From the NCBI RefSeq assembly GCF_000003815.2, contig NC_049988.1, positions 16,467,808 to 16,531,807 on the forward strand: 64,000 nucleotides of DNA, given 5' to 3'. The DNA is from Branchiostoma floridae. Taxonomy: Eukaryota > Chordata > Leptocardii > Amphioxiformes > Branchiostomatidae. Position 1 is the stretch's first letter. The number at the start of each line of letters is the position of its first letter. The notes beneath the pieces were generated by a model. It had not been told where the DNA came from. It worked only from the letters and a program-made list of their open reading frames with translations, and ran no database searches. Shown piece by piece: positions 24,380 to 34,928 of the stretch. The position numbers were made by a program, and so were the translations under genes.

Positions 24380-26169
24380 TACATGTATGGTATTTGCCTG
24401 GTATAAAGACCAACAAGCCATACATATATTACCTGTATGGTACCTTACCTGTATAACCCACACAACTGCTACCTGTACGGTATCTTACCTGGTCTCCAGA
24501 CAAACAAGCCAAACAACTGCTACCTGTGCGGTACCTACAGTAACCTGGTCTCCAGATCAACAAGCCATACAACTGCTACCTGTACGGTACCTTACCTGGT
24601 CTCCAGACAAACAAGCCATAAAACTGCTACCTGTGCGGTACCTTACCTGGTCTCCAGACCAACAAGCCATACAACTGCTACCTGTACAGTACCTTACCTG
24701 GTCTCCAGATCAACAAGCCATACAACTGCTACCTGTACGGTACCTTACCTGGTCTCCAGACCAACAGGCCATAAAACTGCTACCTGTACGGTACCTTACC
24801 TGGTCTCCAGACCAACAAGCCATACAACTGCTACCTGTACAGTACCTTACCTGGTCTCCAGACCAACAAGCCATCCAACTGCTACCTGTACGGTGCCTTA
24901 CCTGGTCTCCAGACAAGCAAGCCATACAACTGCTACCTGTACAGTACCTTACCTGGTGTCCAGACCAACAGGCCATAAACCTGCTACCTGTACGGTACCT
25001 TACCTGGTCTCCAGACCAACAAGCCATACAACTGCTACCTGTACGGTGCCTTACCTGGTCTCCAGACAAGCAAGCCATACAACTGCTACCTGTACAGTAC
25101 CTTTACCTGGTGTCCAGACCAAAAAGCCCATAAAACCTGCTAACTGTACGGTGCCTTACCTGGTCTCCAGACAAGCAAGCCATACAACTGCTACCTGTAC
25201 AGTACCTTACCTGGTCTCCAGACAAACAAGCCATACAACTGCTACCTGTAGGGTGCCTTCCCTGGTCTCCAGACAAGAAAGCCATACAACTGCTACCTGT
25301 ACAGTACCTTACCTGGTCTCCAGACCAACAAGCCATCCAACTGCTACCTGTACGGTACCTTACCTGGTCTCCAGACAAGAAAGCCATACAACTGCTACCT
25401 GTACGGTGCCTTACCTGATCTCCAGACAAGCAAGCCATACAACTGCTACCTGTACAGTACCTTACCTGGTGTCCAGACCAACAGGCCATAAACCTGCTAC
25501 CTGTACGGTACCTTACCGTGGTCTCCAGACAAACAAGCAATACAGCTGCTACCTGTACAGTACCTTACGTGGTCTCCAGACAAACAAGCCATAAAACTGC
25601 TACCTGTACGGTACCTTACCTGGTCTCCAGACAAACAAGCCATACAGCTGCTACCTGTACAGTACCTTACCTGGTCTCCAGACAAACAAGACATAAAACT
25701 GCTACCTGTGCGGTACCTTACCTGGTCTCCAGACAAACAAGCCATAAAACTGCTACCTGTACGGTGCCTTACCTGGTCTCCAGACAAACAAGCCATAAAA
25801 CTGCTACCTGTACGGTACCTTACCTGGTCTCCAGACCAACAAGCCATAAAACTGCTCCCTGATGGTACCTTACCTGGTGTCCAGACCAACAATCCATACA
25901 GCTGCTACCTGTACAGTACCTTACCTGGTCTCCAGACAAGCAAGACATAAAACTGCTACCTGTGCGGTACCTTACCTGGTGTCCAGACCAACAATCCATA
26001 CAACTGCTACCTGTACGGTACCTTACTGGCCTCCAGACCAACAAGCCATACAACTGATAACTGTACGGTACCTTACCTGGTCTCCAGACCAACAAGCCAT
26101 AAAAGTGCTACCTGTACGGTACCTTCCCTGGTCTCCAGACCAACAAGCCATACAACTGCTACCTGTACA
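24380..26169. repeat. 51-bp minisatellite, about 34 units
   Basis: Unit: CTGGTCTCCAGACAAACAAG, CCATACAACTGCTACC, TGTACGGTACCTTAC. From 24547 onward the spacing is almost always exactly 51, so frames stay open on both strands (17-residue repeats); these are not genes. Two bases in the middle (GACAAAC or GACCAAC, CATACAAC or CATAAAAC) vary between units. The array resumes after an insertion at 26799-26860. On the minus strand each unit contains CAGGTAAG, a consensus splice donor. Confidence 0.97.
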
Positions 26170-26178
26170 GTACATTAC

Positions 26179-26789
26179 TGGTCTGCCTAAACACCACAAA
26201 CGACTCAGAAACACCACAAACGACCACAAACGATCTAATATGCAGTGTATATGGGTCAAAGACCTTGTGTGGCGCTCTGGAGACATTGTTTACACATTTA
26301 TGAATTTAGAAAATGCAGCAAGTCCTACGTATTCACCAGTTATTTCGAGTTAGTCCGCAGGTTTCAAGATCAAAGCGATTCTTTGCCGCCATGTTGGATC
26401 GCCCGTGCTAGGAGTCTGCATGGGGAAGTCCTCGATACCTTCCACGGTTCCATAGACGACAGGATGATAAAACTAAGGACGCTGTTCATAGATTATAGCA
26501 TGACACAACTCTATCATTGTCAACTTATAAAACTTGTATAGTAAGTGTTTTTCAGCCTCATATGCAGGCACGCATTCATTGACAGCGTGCTCAGCCATCG
26601 TGACTGATCTTGAAACCGGCGGATTAACTCGAAATAACTGGTGAATATGTAGGACTTGCTGCATTTCTTAAATTCATAAGTGTGTAAACAATGTCTCCAG
26701 AGCGCAACACAAGGTATTTGACCCATATACACTGCATATTAGAGTCGTTTGTGGTGTTTCTGAGTCGTTTGTGGTGTTTAGGCAGACCC
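26179..26789. mobile_element. 611-bp non-autonomous DNA transposon with 9-bp target duplication, copy A
   Basis: Inserted in the 51-bp minisatellite: GTACATTAC before and GTACCTTAC after, a 9-bp duplication with one change. Ends TGGTCTGCCTAAACACCAC and GTGGTGTTTAGGCAGACCC, with arms of nearly 200 bp (CAAAGACCTTGTG, GCGCTCTGGAGACATTGTTT). The 9-bp duplication suggests a Mutator-like family (inference). Confidence 0.9.
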
Positions 26790-26866
26790 GTACCTTACCT
26801 GGTCTCCAGACAAACAAGCCATACAACTTCTTCCTGTACGGTATCTTACCTAGTCTCAACTGTTAC

Positions 26867-27376
26867 TAGCGGTGGGTACTGGTATAAAACCGTTTTCTCT
26901 TGTTGGACCAGTCCAGAAAAAACGGACCTGAAATAATTCAGTGGACAAGACCAGATGTTGGACTGATTAAAAAATGAACAGATTATACTGGCACTATGGC
27001 GGCAGACGTACACGTGTTTTGGGGCTTATTGGTCCAAGAAAATAGGAAGAGCGAAGTAGAGCTGAGTAGAGTTGGTAGTCATTTTTATCAAATTTCTACA
27101 GTCATATGTGACGATGGTCTAGTGTTGTTTACGTGCAGATAGGATACTCTACCAAACAGATTCCTTTTCAGCAAAATTTACCATTGCTTTGATTCACCAA
27201 TCATTATTTAATAGGTCTAGGTTCAGATCCGGACCTGGACCTGATCCTCTGGACCTGGACCTGAATTTTCTGTAATCTCCAAGCAGTATCATAAGCTGTG
27301 GAAAGTCAGTTTAGCCGACAGAGGAGTAAATTGGCCACGTGATTAAATTTTCTGTACCGGTACGTACCCACCCCTA
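26867..27376. mobile_element. 510-bp hAT-like element with 8-bp target duplication
   Basis: ACTGTTAC flanks both sides (26859-26866 and 27377-27384). Ends TAGCGGTGGGTACTGGTA and TACGTACCCACCCCTA. It holds a CCTGGACCTGAT/GACCTGGACCTG repeat block and a scrap of the CTCCAAGCAG family at 27279-27340. No transposase frame. Confidence 0.9.
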
Positions 27377-27458
27377 ACTGTTACCGTAATAAGCTGTTTG
27401 GTATATCTTACCTGGCTTTATGGCAGGAAAAAATTAAGGAAAATGTGAAGATGTGAAT

Positions 27459-28091
27459 CGGTCTGCCTAAATACCACAAACAACCACAAACGACTCGGAA
27501 ATACCACAAACGACTCTAAAATGCAGTGTATATGGGTCAAAGACCTTGTGTTGCGCTCTGGAGACAAATGTTTAAACATTTATAAATTTAAAAAATGCAG
27601 CAAGTCCTGCGTATTCACCAGTTATTTCAAGTTAGTCCGCCGGTTTCAAGATCGAAGCGATTCTCGGCCGCCATGTTGGATCGCCCGTGCTAGGAGTCTG
27701 CATGGAGAAGTTCTCGATACCTTCCACGGCTCTATAGACGACAGGACGATAAAACTATGGACGCTGTTGGTTCATAGATTATAGCATGGCACTATTCTAT
27801 CATTGTCAACTTATAAAACTTGTATACTAAGTGTTTTTCAGCCTCAAATGTGAGCAAGCACGATCCAACATGGTGGCCAAGAATGGCTTTAATCTTGAAA
27901 CCGGACTAACTCGAAATAACTGGTGAATACGCAGGACTTGCTGCGTTTTTTAAATTCATAAATGTGTAAACAATGTCTCCAGAGCGCCGAACAAGGTCTT
28001 TGACCCATATACACTGCATATTAGAGTCGTTTGTGGTCGTTTGTGGTATTTCCGAGTCGTTTGTGGTCGTTTGTGGTATTTAGGCACACCC
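27459..28091. mobile_element. 633-bp non-autonomous DNA transposon with 9-bp target duplication, copy B
   Basis: GATGTGAAT occurs exactly at both flanks (27450-27458 and 28092-28100). Ends CGGTCTGCCTAAATACCAC and GTGGTATTTAGGCACACCC. Same family as copy A; the interior CCGCCATGTTGGATCGCCC is shared. Confidence 0.92.
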
Positions 28092-28108
28092 GATGTGAAT
28101 TCAGTTTA

Positions 28109-28456
28109 TTGCTGTCATTACCAATTCCGAAAGGAGGAGGTTACACCCGCCTCACCTTTTTCTATAAAGTAGTTAATAATAATATCAATATAGAGGCCAG
28201 TAATATTCTCAAGCCTGCCCATGGGCGCACCCGGGGTAGTCACGACTACAAATACCAACCCATATTTGCACGTACAGACATTTACAAAAACTCGTTTTTT
28301 CCACGCACAATTCCTGAGTGGAATGCCCTGCCTGGCACGGTTGTAAGTGCTCCCAACGTTGAGTGCTTCCGTGCCAGGCAAGCGGCTTGCCCACCCTAAC
28401 CCGGGAGCCTAAGCTTCCCCCCTACGATGCCCCATGCGGGGCTATTTGGGGGTACC
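28109..28456 (+). pseudogene. 3' end of a non-LTR retrotransposon (reverse transcriptase C-terminus)
   Basis: The frame reads GGGYTRLTFFYKVVNN, then TRGSHDYKYQPIFARTDIY and KNSFFPRTIPEWNALP, then stop at 28399. This is the usual end of Jockey/CR1-type LINE proteins (RTxxYKxSFFPRTIxxWNxLP). A GC-rich 3' tail, CCCATGCGGGGCTATTTGGG, follows. 5'-truncated, as usual for these elements. Confidence 0.85.
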
Positions 28457-29124
28457 CTTATGCAGATGCAGAATTCAATATCATTTCGCTGCAATTCATT
28501 TTGACCTACGTTTTTGGGGGAATGAAATTATCTTTTTCAAAACATAAATGCATTACATTGCATACATACATTCCATAGCATACATAAGTCACTGCCTAGC
28601 TAAACCTGAGGTATAAACTAGGCCTCCTTTATAATAACCAGTCTATGAGGTTATAGAATACTGATGCTGCCTTACCTCTCATAATAAAAAACACCGGGCC
28701 GTGCACCACATAATTGAAACCAATACAAAGAAGCTGAAAAAGTAATATCGTTTTAAAGATGGCCAAATACCTACCCATTTATTGATCATGATGAGAAACA
28801 GTAACGTTAGGTTGCGAATTTGTCCGAGCTCGAGCTGCTGACGCCGTGGAATCGCTAAAAAATACGATAGTCGAGGGCAAAAGTTACCCGTTGGTTGTTA
28901 AACCGTTACTATTTGACGATCCCACCATAAGCAGAAGAACTTCACACTGTAGCAGCAGACATTTCCATGTGTTTTTCGGTCCTGAATAGTTGGCAAACTT
29001 CCATGCATGTCCACGACGGCACAGTTCGATTTCCGAAATATGGTGGACATGACTGGTGACCCGTAGTCCAGATGACCTAGGAGCATGACCTACGGCCTGT
29101 GAACTCCTGGTTATTCATATGGAA
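28457..29124. other. No gene recognised
   Basis: 28797-29100 is more GC-rich than its surroundings and has an open minus-strand frame of 62 codons (MSTIFRKSNCAVV...). I find no domain and weak evidence for coding. Confidence 0.3.
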
Positions 29125-29275
29125 GCGCCCCCAATTCAGCGTTGTCCTGGCACCAGTACTGCTGTTAACTTCTTTGACCCTAGGATGAAAGGACACGGTC
29201 CTACCACAGCAACGACTGCCTAACGCCGTCCTTAGTTGTACAGTTATTTCTGTTAACGCTATGTGTATGGGGTGG
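29125..29275 (-). repeat. ~140-bp dispersed repeat, inverse copy of 12655
   Basis: CCTAGGATGAAAGGACACGG, AGCAACGACTGCCTAACGCC and AACGCTATGTGTATGGGGTG. Close to the other copy in sequence and length; no inverted ends of its own were found. Confidence 0.9.
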
Positions 29276-30600
29276 ATCTAAACCAAGTTGATTCCTGTAG
29301 ATGCCTCCATGAAATGATGTGTGGCACACTGCATGCATCGCTTCGTCTGAGACACAGGGCAAAATATATCACATTTACCGTAGCATAGTACGTGTACACG
29401 GGGGCATTTGAAAACATTCTGCTGATTTTTAAAATTATGATTAAAAGATAAGACGTTTGACGATAAAATCTCAAGATGTTTGACAGTAACATCTCAAGTT
29501 TTTAAAAAAGTCAAAATGTTTGAAAAAATCGCATAATGTTTTGCAAAATCTCGCGATGTATGAATAAACCTCAAGGTTTTTTCAACAATATTTTCAAGAT
29601 GTCAAAACCTGTGCTGAACTAAATGTTGACATTTTGAATAAAGATCGACATTTTTATTTGATCTGCAACAATAATCTCTCTTTTTTAATGTCTGGCCATC
29701 AAGTCTAAGTGCTACCTTTCGTCTAGGTCAACGTAAACTCCGTGGCTGGCTGCTATAGGCGGAATTTAATCAGGCTAATTTTGCCTATAATAACAGCACA
29801 TTATATGAATTTGAACGTATATTGCTTTGACATTTTCTTTCACCACTTGTCTATTTATATTGTATCCAATAACAGTGATTAACTCTCATATTTATATAAT
29901 CTTCAGCCATTTGCACAGCATAATGCCGTCTGTTCTTGAAGAGCGAGACGTTTAAACATGTGCCACTTGGCCAACTGTCAAACTTTACACATGTTTCATT
30001 CCACACGATGGAACTTTGCCCTACTGCAAGCACTATTTCAAACCTAGTATTCAAGATGAATGGCAATTAAGACCTGTTGCGCTGGCATTCCTCAGGGCAT
30101 CTATATCTAATAAAACACGCTATGTCGTGCTACCACCATCTGGACTTAGACTTTTGACAGCCGCGCCGATCAATTTTCTTCTCTGTTAGAACATTAAAAG
30201 GTAGGGGCATGGCTATGCGTCAACTATGAATAATGATAGCAGTAGAGTACATACGGTTCACTCAAAAGACTCAGAGGATCACGAATAGTAACTTAGAGCA
30301 CCTTTGTGGTTTAACAGAACCCCTTTCTATTTTTCATGCACTTAACTTCAAAGGTAGGAGGTAAACTACCAGGAGCGTAAATATTACTCTTGTGTGAACT
30401 TGATGAGAAAACTTTAAAGAATTGTGCACCAAAATGAGACTTCAGCGAAGTATGTGAAGGAGATATTTGGGAATTCGTGAGATGTTGATTAACTGAACTT
30501 AAGTTGACTGGGAGCTAACAGGACATAGCCACACTCGTAAATATGCCGAAATTGTCTTCTCCAGGGTTATATTAGCTATTTATTTGCATTCACATTTCCT
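29276..30600. other. No gene recognised
   Basis: 29450-29650 is a degenerate simple repeat around TCAAGATGTTTGA and TCTCGCGATGT. The rest is unremarkable. Confidence 0.4.
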
Positions 30601-30602
30601 TA

Positions 30603-30830
30603 ATGTGGCGTAACTGGTAGAGCGTTCGGCTTGGAATCGAAAGGTCATGAGTTCGATACCCACCATGCCCCGTAGTTGTGCCCTTGGGAAATGCACTTAA
30701 CACGATTTTCCCTGACGGTGGAGTGACGCCCACTGAGCCTCTTCGGCTAATCTGTCTAACTGTGTGCCCAATACACACAGCGGATTTGGTGCGCCAACAT
30801 GCCAATATCTGCACATTGATCTAAAACCAA
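30603..30830 (+). mobile_element. tRNA-derived SINE, best-preserved copy
   Basis: The tRNA-like head has TGGCGTAACTGGTAGAGCG as A box and GAGTTCGATACC (30649-30660) as B box. The anticodon arm TTCGG-CTTGGAA-TCGAA can pair. The T stem does not pair well and there is no 3' acceptor match, so it is a SINE head, not a tRNA gene. Body: CCCTTGGGAAATGCACTTAA, shared with 56150. Confidence 0.75.
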
Positions 30831-32079
30831 GAACCGTTAAAGTTTTTTTCGTGATTCACCTCTCCCCTAACCTAACCAGTTCCATAGCTCATTAGCCACA
30901 GGGGAAGCATGCCTTGCACATGTTTTTCTGTAGTCCCATCATATAAGATTTCAAGTGATATTTCTTACCCATTCTCATAAAAAAGTCACATTTATACTCC
31001 TTCTAGTGATATACCTCTTGGCATTTAACAGGCAGAATTCATCGAGGATCATGGACTCAGGTCTACAGACTGCTGTTTCTTGAAAACACCTCCACTTCGC
31101 ATCACCTCTCACTTGGTCGTATTCAGAACCCACTCTAACCGTCCAAATGAAATACTACCGGCTAAACTTGGAATTCCAACATACTTTTCTTTCATATCCT
31201 AGCTGGAAGATCTTCAACACTCGTCACTTTTCAAGCTTAAGTACAAACATCCCCACCTACAGTGAAATGTACCGTCGTCCATTTTAGGCTTACTGGAACT
31301 TCAGGCAACACCAACTGTTACATGGAGACCAATGCCATCATTAACTCGGCACGCGCAGCAGTAAATCCTCTTATAACGTAGATTCGGTCGATAATTAGAT
31401 ATTTATTACCCATTTCCATTTCCGGGTTCCATTGGGAATCATTGCTTACTGTGTAATGTATTGTTAACCTTTGCAAGAAGTGCCAGTTCCCACCGTGCCG
31501 AATTGAAAATCCATGCACACCGTGAGAACTGGATATAAGCTCCTTGGGGCACTTTTTAGGCTCAAGTGAAACTTTAAACCTTACATTTTTCAACTCGCGC
31601 TGATTGTCCTTGATGCACCGTTAATGGGTCTCCAACCTTGCCGAGCTGCGTTTTCGGCACCTCTCAGGGCTGACTTGAAAATCCATGCTTACTATTGGAG
31701 ACAAGTAATACAAAGAAATGTATTTTTTATGGCAAACGGATTTTGCTTTCTGATTTCTAGGACAGAAAGAAGAATCCTCCTCAAGTCATAGCTTAGAATT
31801 GATCCGTTGTCCTGACGTGACTCGAACATGGCTAGTATGATCTTATCATTACTGCTGTTGCAATTTGGTACGTTTTCTAGCCTTTGGCGACGCCAAAAAA
31901 TCTAGCATCAAATGTATCGAAGCTGGGGATCTTTTCAGGTTGTGATTGTGCCACTTTTCAACATCATAGATGATGCCGGCAGTATCTCCCATAGCTGCCA
32001 CACATTAAATGATGGTCCCTGCCGAATGCTCAATGTTAAATAATCTTCATTGAAAAACTTGAAAAGTAGTAAGAGGCTG
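30831..32079. other. No gene recognised
   Basis: No exon or repeat I can support, up to the tandem array. Confidence 0.35.
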
Positions 32080-34118
32080 ACATAAAACGCAATGCAATAC
32101 CAACTTTTCTTAATCAAATGAGCTGAGATTTGGCTCAAAGTTATAATGAAAAATGTTTCCCTTAATCTGTTGTTCAGATCTGTGTAAGTAAATGAGTCGT
32201 AAGAGGGTGCCATCAACCGTATTGCAATAGCAAGTTCATTTTTTTAAATAAAATGAGTAGAAATTTGACTCAAAGGTAATAAAAACAAATGTCTTGATGA
32301 GACTGAAATGTCGTTCAGGTCTGTAAGAGCGAATGAGTACTAAGAGGGTGCCATAAAACGTAAAACAATAGCAAGTTCAATTTTTTGTTGATAAAATGAG
32401 TTGAAATTTGGCTCAAAGTTATAAAGGAAAATGTCCCCCTTAATCTGTTGTTCAGATCTGTATGACTGAATGAGTAGTAAGAGGGTGCTATAAAACATAA
32501 TGCAATAACAAGCTAATTTCTTGTTGATAAAATGAGTAGATTTTGACTCAAGGTTAATAGAGAAAAATGTCTTCCTGAGACTGAAATGTTTTTCAGGTCT
32601 CTACGAGTAAATGAGTAGTAAGAGAGTGACATAAAATGTAATACAATAGCAAATTCATTTTTTGAAATAAAATGAGTTGAAATTTGGCTCAAATGCGATA
32701 AAGAAAAATGTCTTTCTGAGACTAAAATGCCTTAATTTGTTGCTCAGGTCTGTATACGAGTGAATGAGTAGTGGGAGGGTGACATAGACGTCATGCAATT
32801 ATAGCAAGTTCATTTTGAAAAAAATAAAATGAGTTGGAATTTGGCTCCCAGGTAATAAAGAAAAATGTATTCCTGAGACTGAAATGCCTTATTTGTTGTT
32901 CAGGTCTGTAAGAGCGAATGAGTAGTAAGAGGGTACCATAAAACGTAATGCAATATTAATAGCAAGTTCATTTTTTGTTAATAAGAGGAGTAGAAATTGG
33001 ACTCAAAGGTAATAAAGAAAATGTCTTATTGACACTGAAATGTAGTTCAGGTCTATAAGAGTGAATAAGTACCAAGAGGGTGACATAAAATGTAATACAA
33101 TAGCAAGTTCATTTTTTTTTAAATAAAATGAGTTGAAATTTGGCTTAAATGTAATAAAGTAAAATGTCTTAATGCGACTGTAATGCCTTAATTTGTTGCT
33201 CAGGTTTGTAAGAGCGAATGAGTAGTTATAGTGTAACATAGACGTAATGCAATTATAGCAAGTTCATTTTTTGTTAATAAAATGAGTTGAAATTTGGCTA
33301 AAAGGTAATAAAGAAAAATGTCTTGATAAGACAAAAATGCATTAATTTGTTGTTCAGGTCTGTACGAGTGAATGAGTAGTTAAAGTGTAACATAGACGTA
33401 ATGGAATTATAGCAAGTTCATTTTATGTTAATAAATTGAGTTGCAATTTGGCTCAAATGTGATAAAGAAAAATGTCATGATAAGACAAAAATACATTAAT
33501 TTGTTGTTCAGGTCTGTATGAGCGAATGAGTAGTGAGAGTGTAACATAGACGTAATGCAATTATAGCAAGTTCATTTTATGTTAATAAAATGAGTTGAAA
33601 TTTGGCTCAAATGTAATAAAGTAAAATGTCTTAATGCGACTGAAATGTCTTAATTTGTTGTTCAGGTCTGTAACAGTTAATAATTAGTGAGAGGGTGACA
33701 TAGACGTAATGCAATTATAGCAATTTCATTTTTGTTAATAAAATGAGTTGCAATTTGGCTCAAATGTGATAAAGAAAAATGTCATGATAAGACAAAAATA
33801 CATTAATTTGTTGTTCAGGTCTGTATGAGCGAATGAGTAGTGAGAGTGTAACATAGACGTAATGCAATTATAGCAAGTTCATTTTATGTTAATAAAATGA
33901 GTTGAAATTTGGCTCAAATGTAATAAAGTAAAATGTCTTAATGCGACTGAAATGTCTTAATTTGTTGTTCAGGTCTGTAACAGTTAATAATTAGTGAGAG
34001 GGTGACATAGACGTAATGCAATCATAGCAAGTTCATTTTTTGTTTATAAAATGAGTTGCAATTTGGATCAAATGTGATAAAGAAAATGTCTCCCTGCGAC
34101 TAAAATTCCTTAATCTGT
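32080..34118. repeat. Tandem array with 137-158 bp units, 14 copies
   Basis: CAAGTTCATT (or a near variant) occurs at 32231, 32372, 32509, 32650, 32805, 32963, 33104, 33259, 33413, 33567, 33721, 33874 and 34028. Early units are about 141 bp, later ones 153-155. Units contain AATAAAATGAGTTGAAATTT, GGCTCAAATGTAATAAAG, TTAATTTGTTGTTCAGGTCT and GAATGAGTAGTAAGAG. A roughly 307-bp pair of units is itself duplicated (33560-33870 versus 33870-34028). Confidence 0.96.
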
Positions 34119-34883
34119 TGTAACAACTTGGACGTTCGTAATACGCAATGCGACCAGTAACCTATAGACATATTCATCATTTTGACACGCTCGTAATCTT
34201 AGTCTCTTGCAGTAACTTTAAGTAGATCAGACGGACCTACGTCTCACAGACTTCTAAGGGTGTGATTATCTTGGAATTAATCCGTACAAATATGTACTAC
34301 AAATATCTACTCTTAGAAACATATGTGCCTTTGCCTTTGTATTAGATTTTCAAAGTTTCATTCAATTAAAAAATGGACCTGATATGATACAGATTGCATT
34401 ACTGTCTGACTCGACTGACTCAAGGCATTTGCACTTGTGATTTACTGTGAAGTATTTCGCTCTTAAAGACCTAGAGTCTGTGCTATATCTCTATCTTTAG
34501 ACTGAAATGCGATACGCCCTCTTACTTTGATTTACTCTGAGACCTGCACCTCTTGGCCCTTTTTACTTTTGGCTGAACGTTGAAAAATCGCGTCAAACTT
34601 AGGCCTATAGGGTCACTGTCATTGATTGAAGATCTGTAGTCTTCACCTAACATCTGTACATTGTCGTTTCACCTCTTTACCACTTCACAGGCGGAACGAA
34701 GGATCTACATCCGCCGATAGAATTGAAAGCCAGGTCTTCTTGGTACTTTCGTTTTGAACTGCGAACCCCCACGGCTGGCGAAAGCTTACGTGTGTCCAAT
34801 TTCCTTGACGTATTCACGCAAGACGTTAACGTTGACTCGCTCCATACAAGAATCGTCTTAACGGAACAGGCGTGAGGAAGAAG
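34119..34883. promoter_or_regulatory. Upstream region of the CRF receptor gene
   Basis: No TATA box at a plausible position was seen. 34679-34883 is GC-richer than its surroundings and probably contains the 5' UTR; a possible 3' splice site, CCACTTCACAG, is at 34679-34689. The tandem array ends 765 bases upstream of the start codon. Confidence 0.4.
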
Positions 34884-34928
34884 ATGGCAAGGCTGCAACT
34901 TCTCGGCTTTGCTTGGATACTCGCACAG
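34884..34928 (+). CDS. Crhr: CRF receptor exon 1: signal peptide
   Basis: Encodes residues 1-15, [15 protein letters not shown], a hydrophobic signal sequence, ending phase 0 at CAG before the donor GTACGAG. The start has a good context (A at -3, G at +4). A pyrimidine-rich tract ending TTCACAG at about 34689 could be an acceptor for an upstream non-coding exon, so the true transcription start may lie further 5'. The TGACGTAT string near 34815 resembles a CRE half site, but this is weak. Confidence 0.75.

Noticed and set aside
24380-26170. CRISPR-like look of evenly spaced short repeats
   Set aside because: There are no unique spacers, the whole unit repeats, and the genome is eukaryotic.
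24333-26353. Long open frames with 17-residue repeats on both strands
   Set aside because: They arise because the minisatellite period is 51 bp; frames are open in several phases at once, with no start context, splice structure or domain.
28898-29086. Minus-strand 62-codon frame in a GC-rich patch
   Set aside because: Somewhat gene-like composition but no domain or splice evidence; left as unassigned.
30603-30675. tRNA gene
   Set aside because: A and B boxes and an anticodon-like arm exist, but the T and acceptor stems do not pair and the body matches SINE copies elsewhere.
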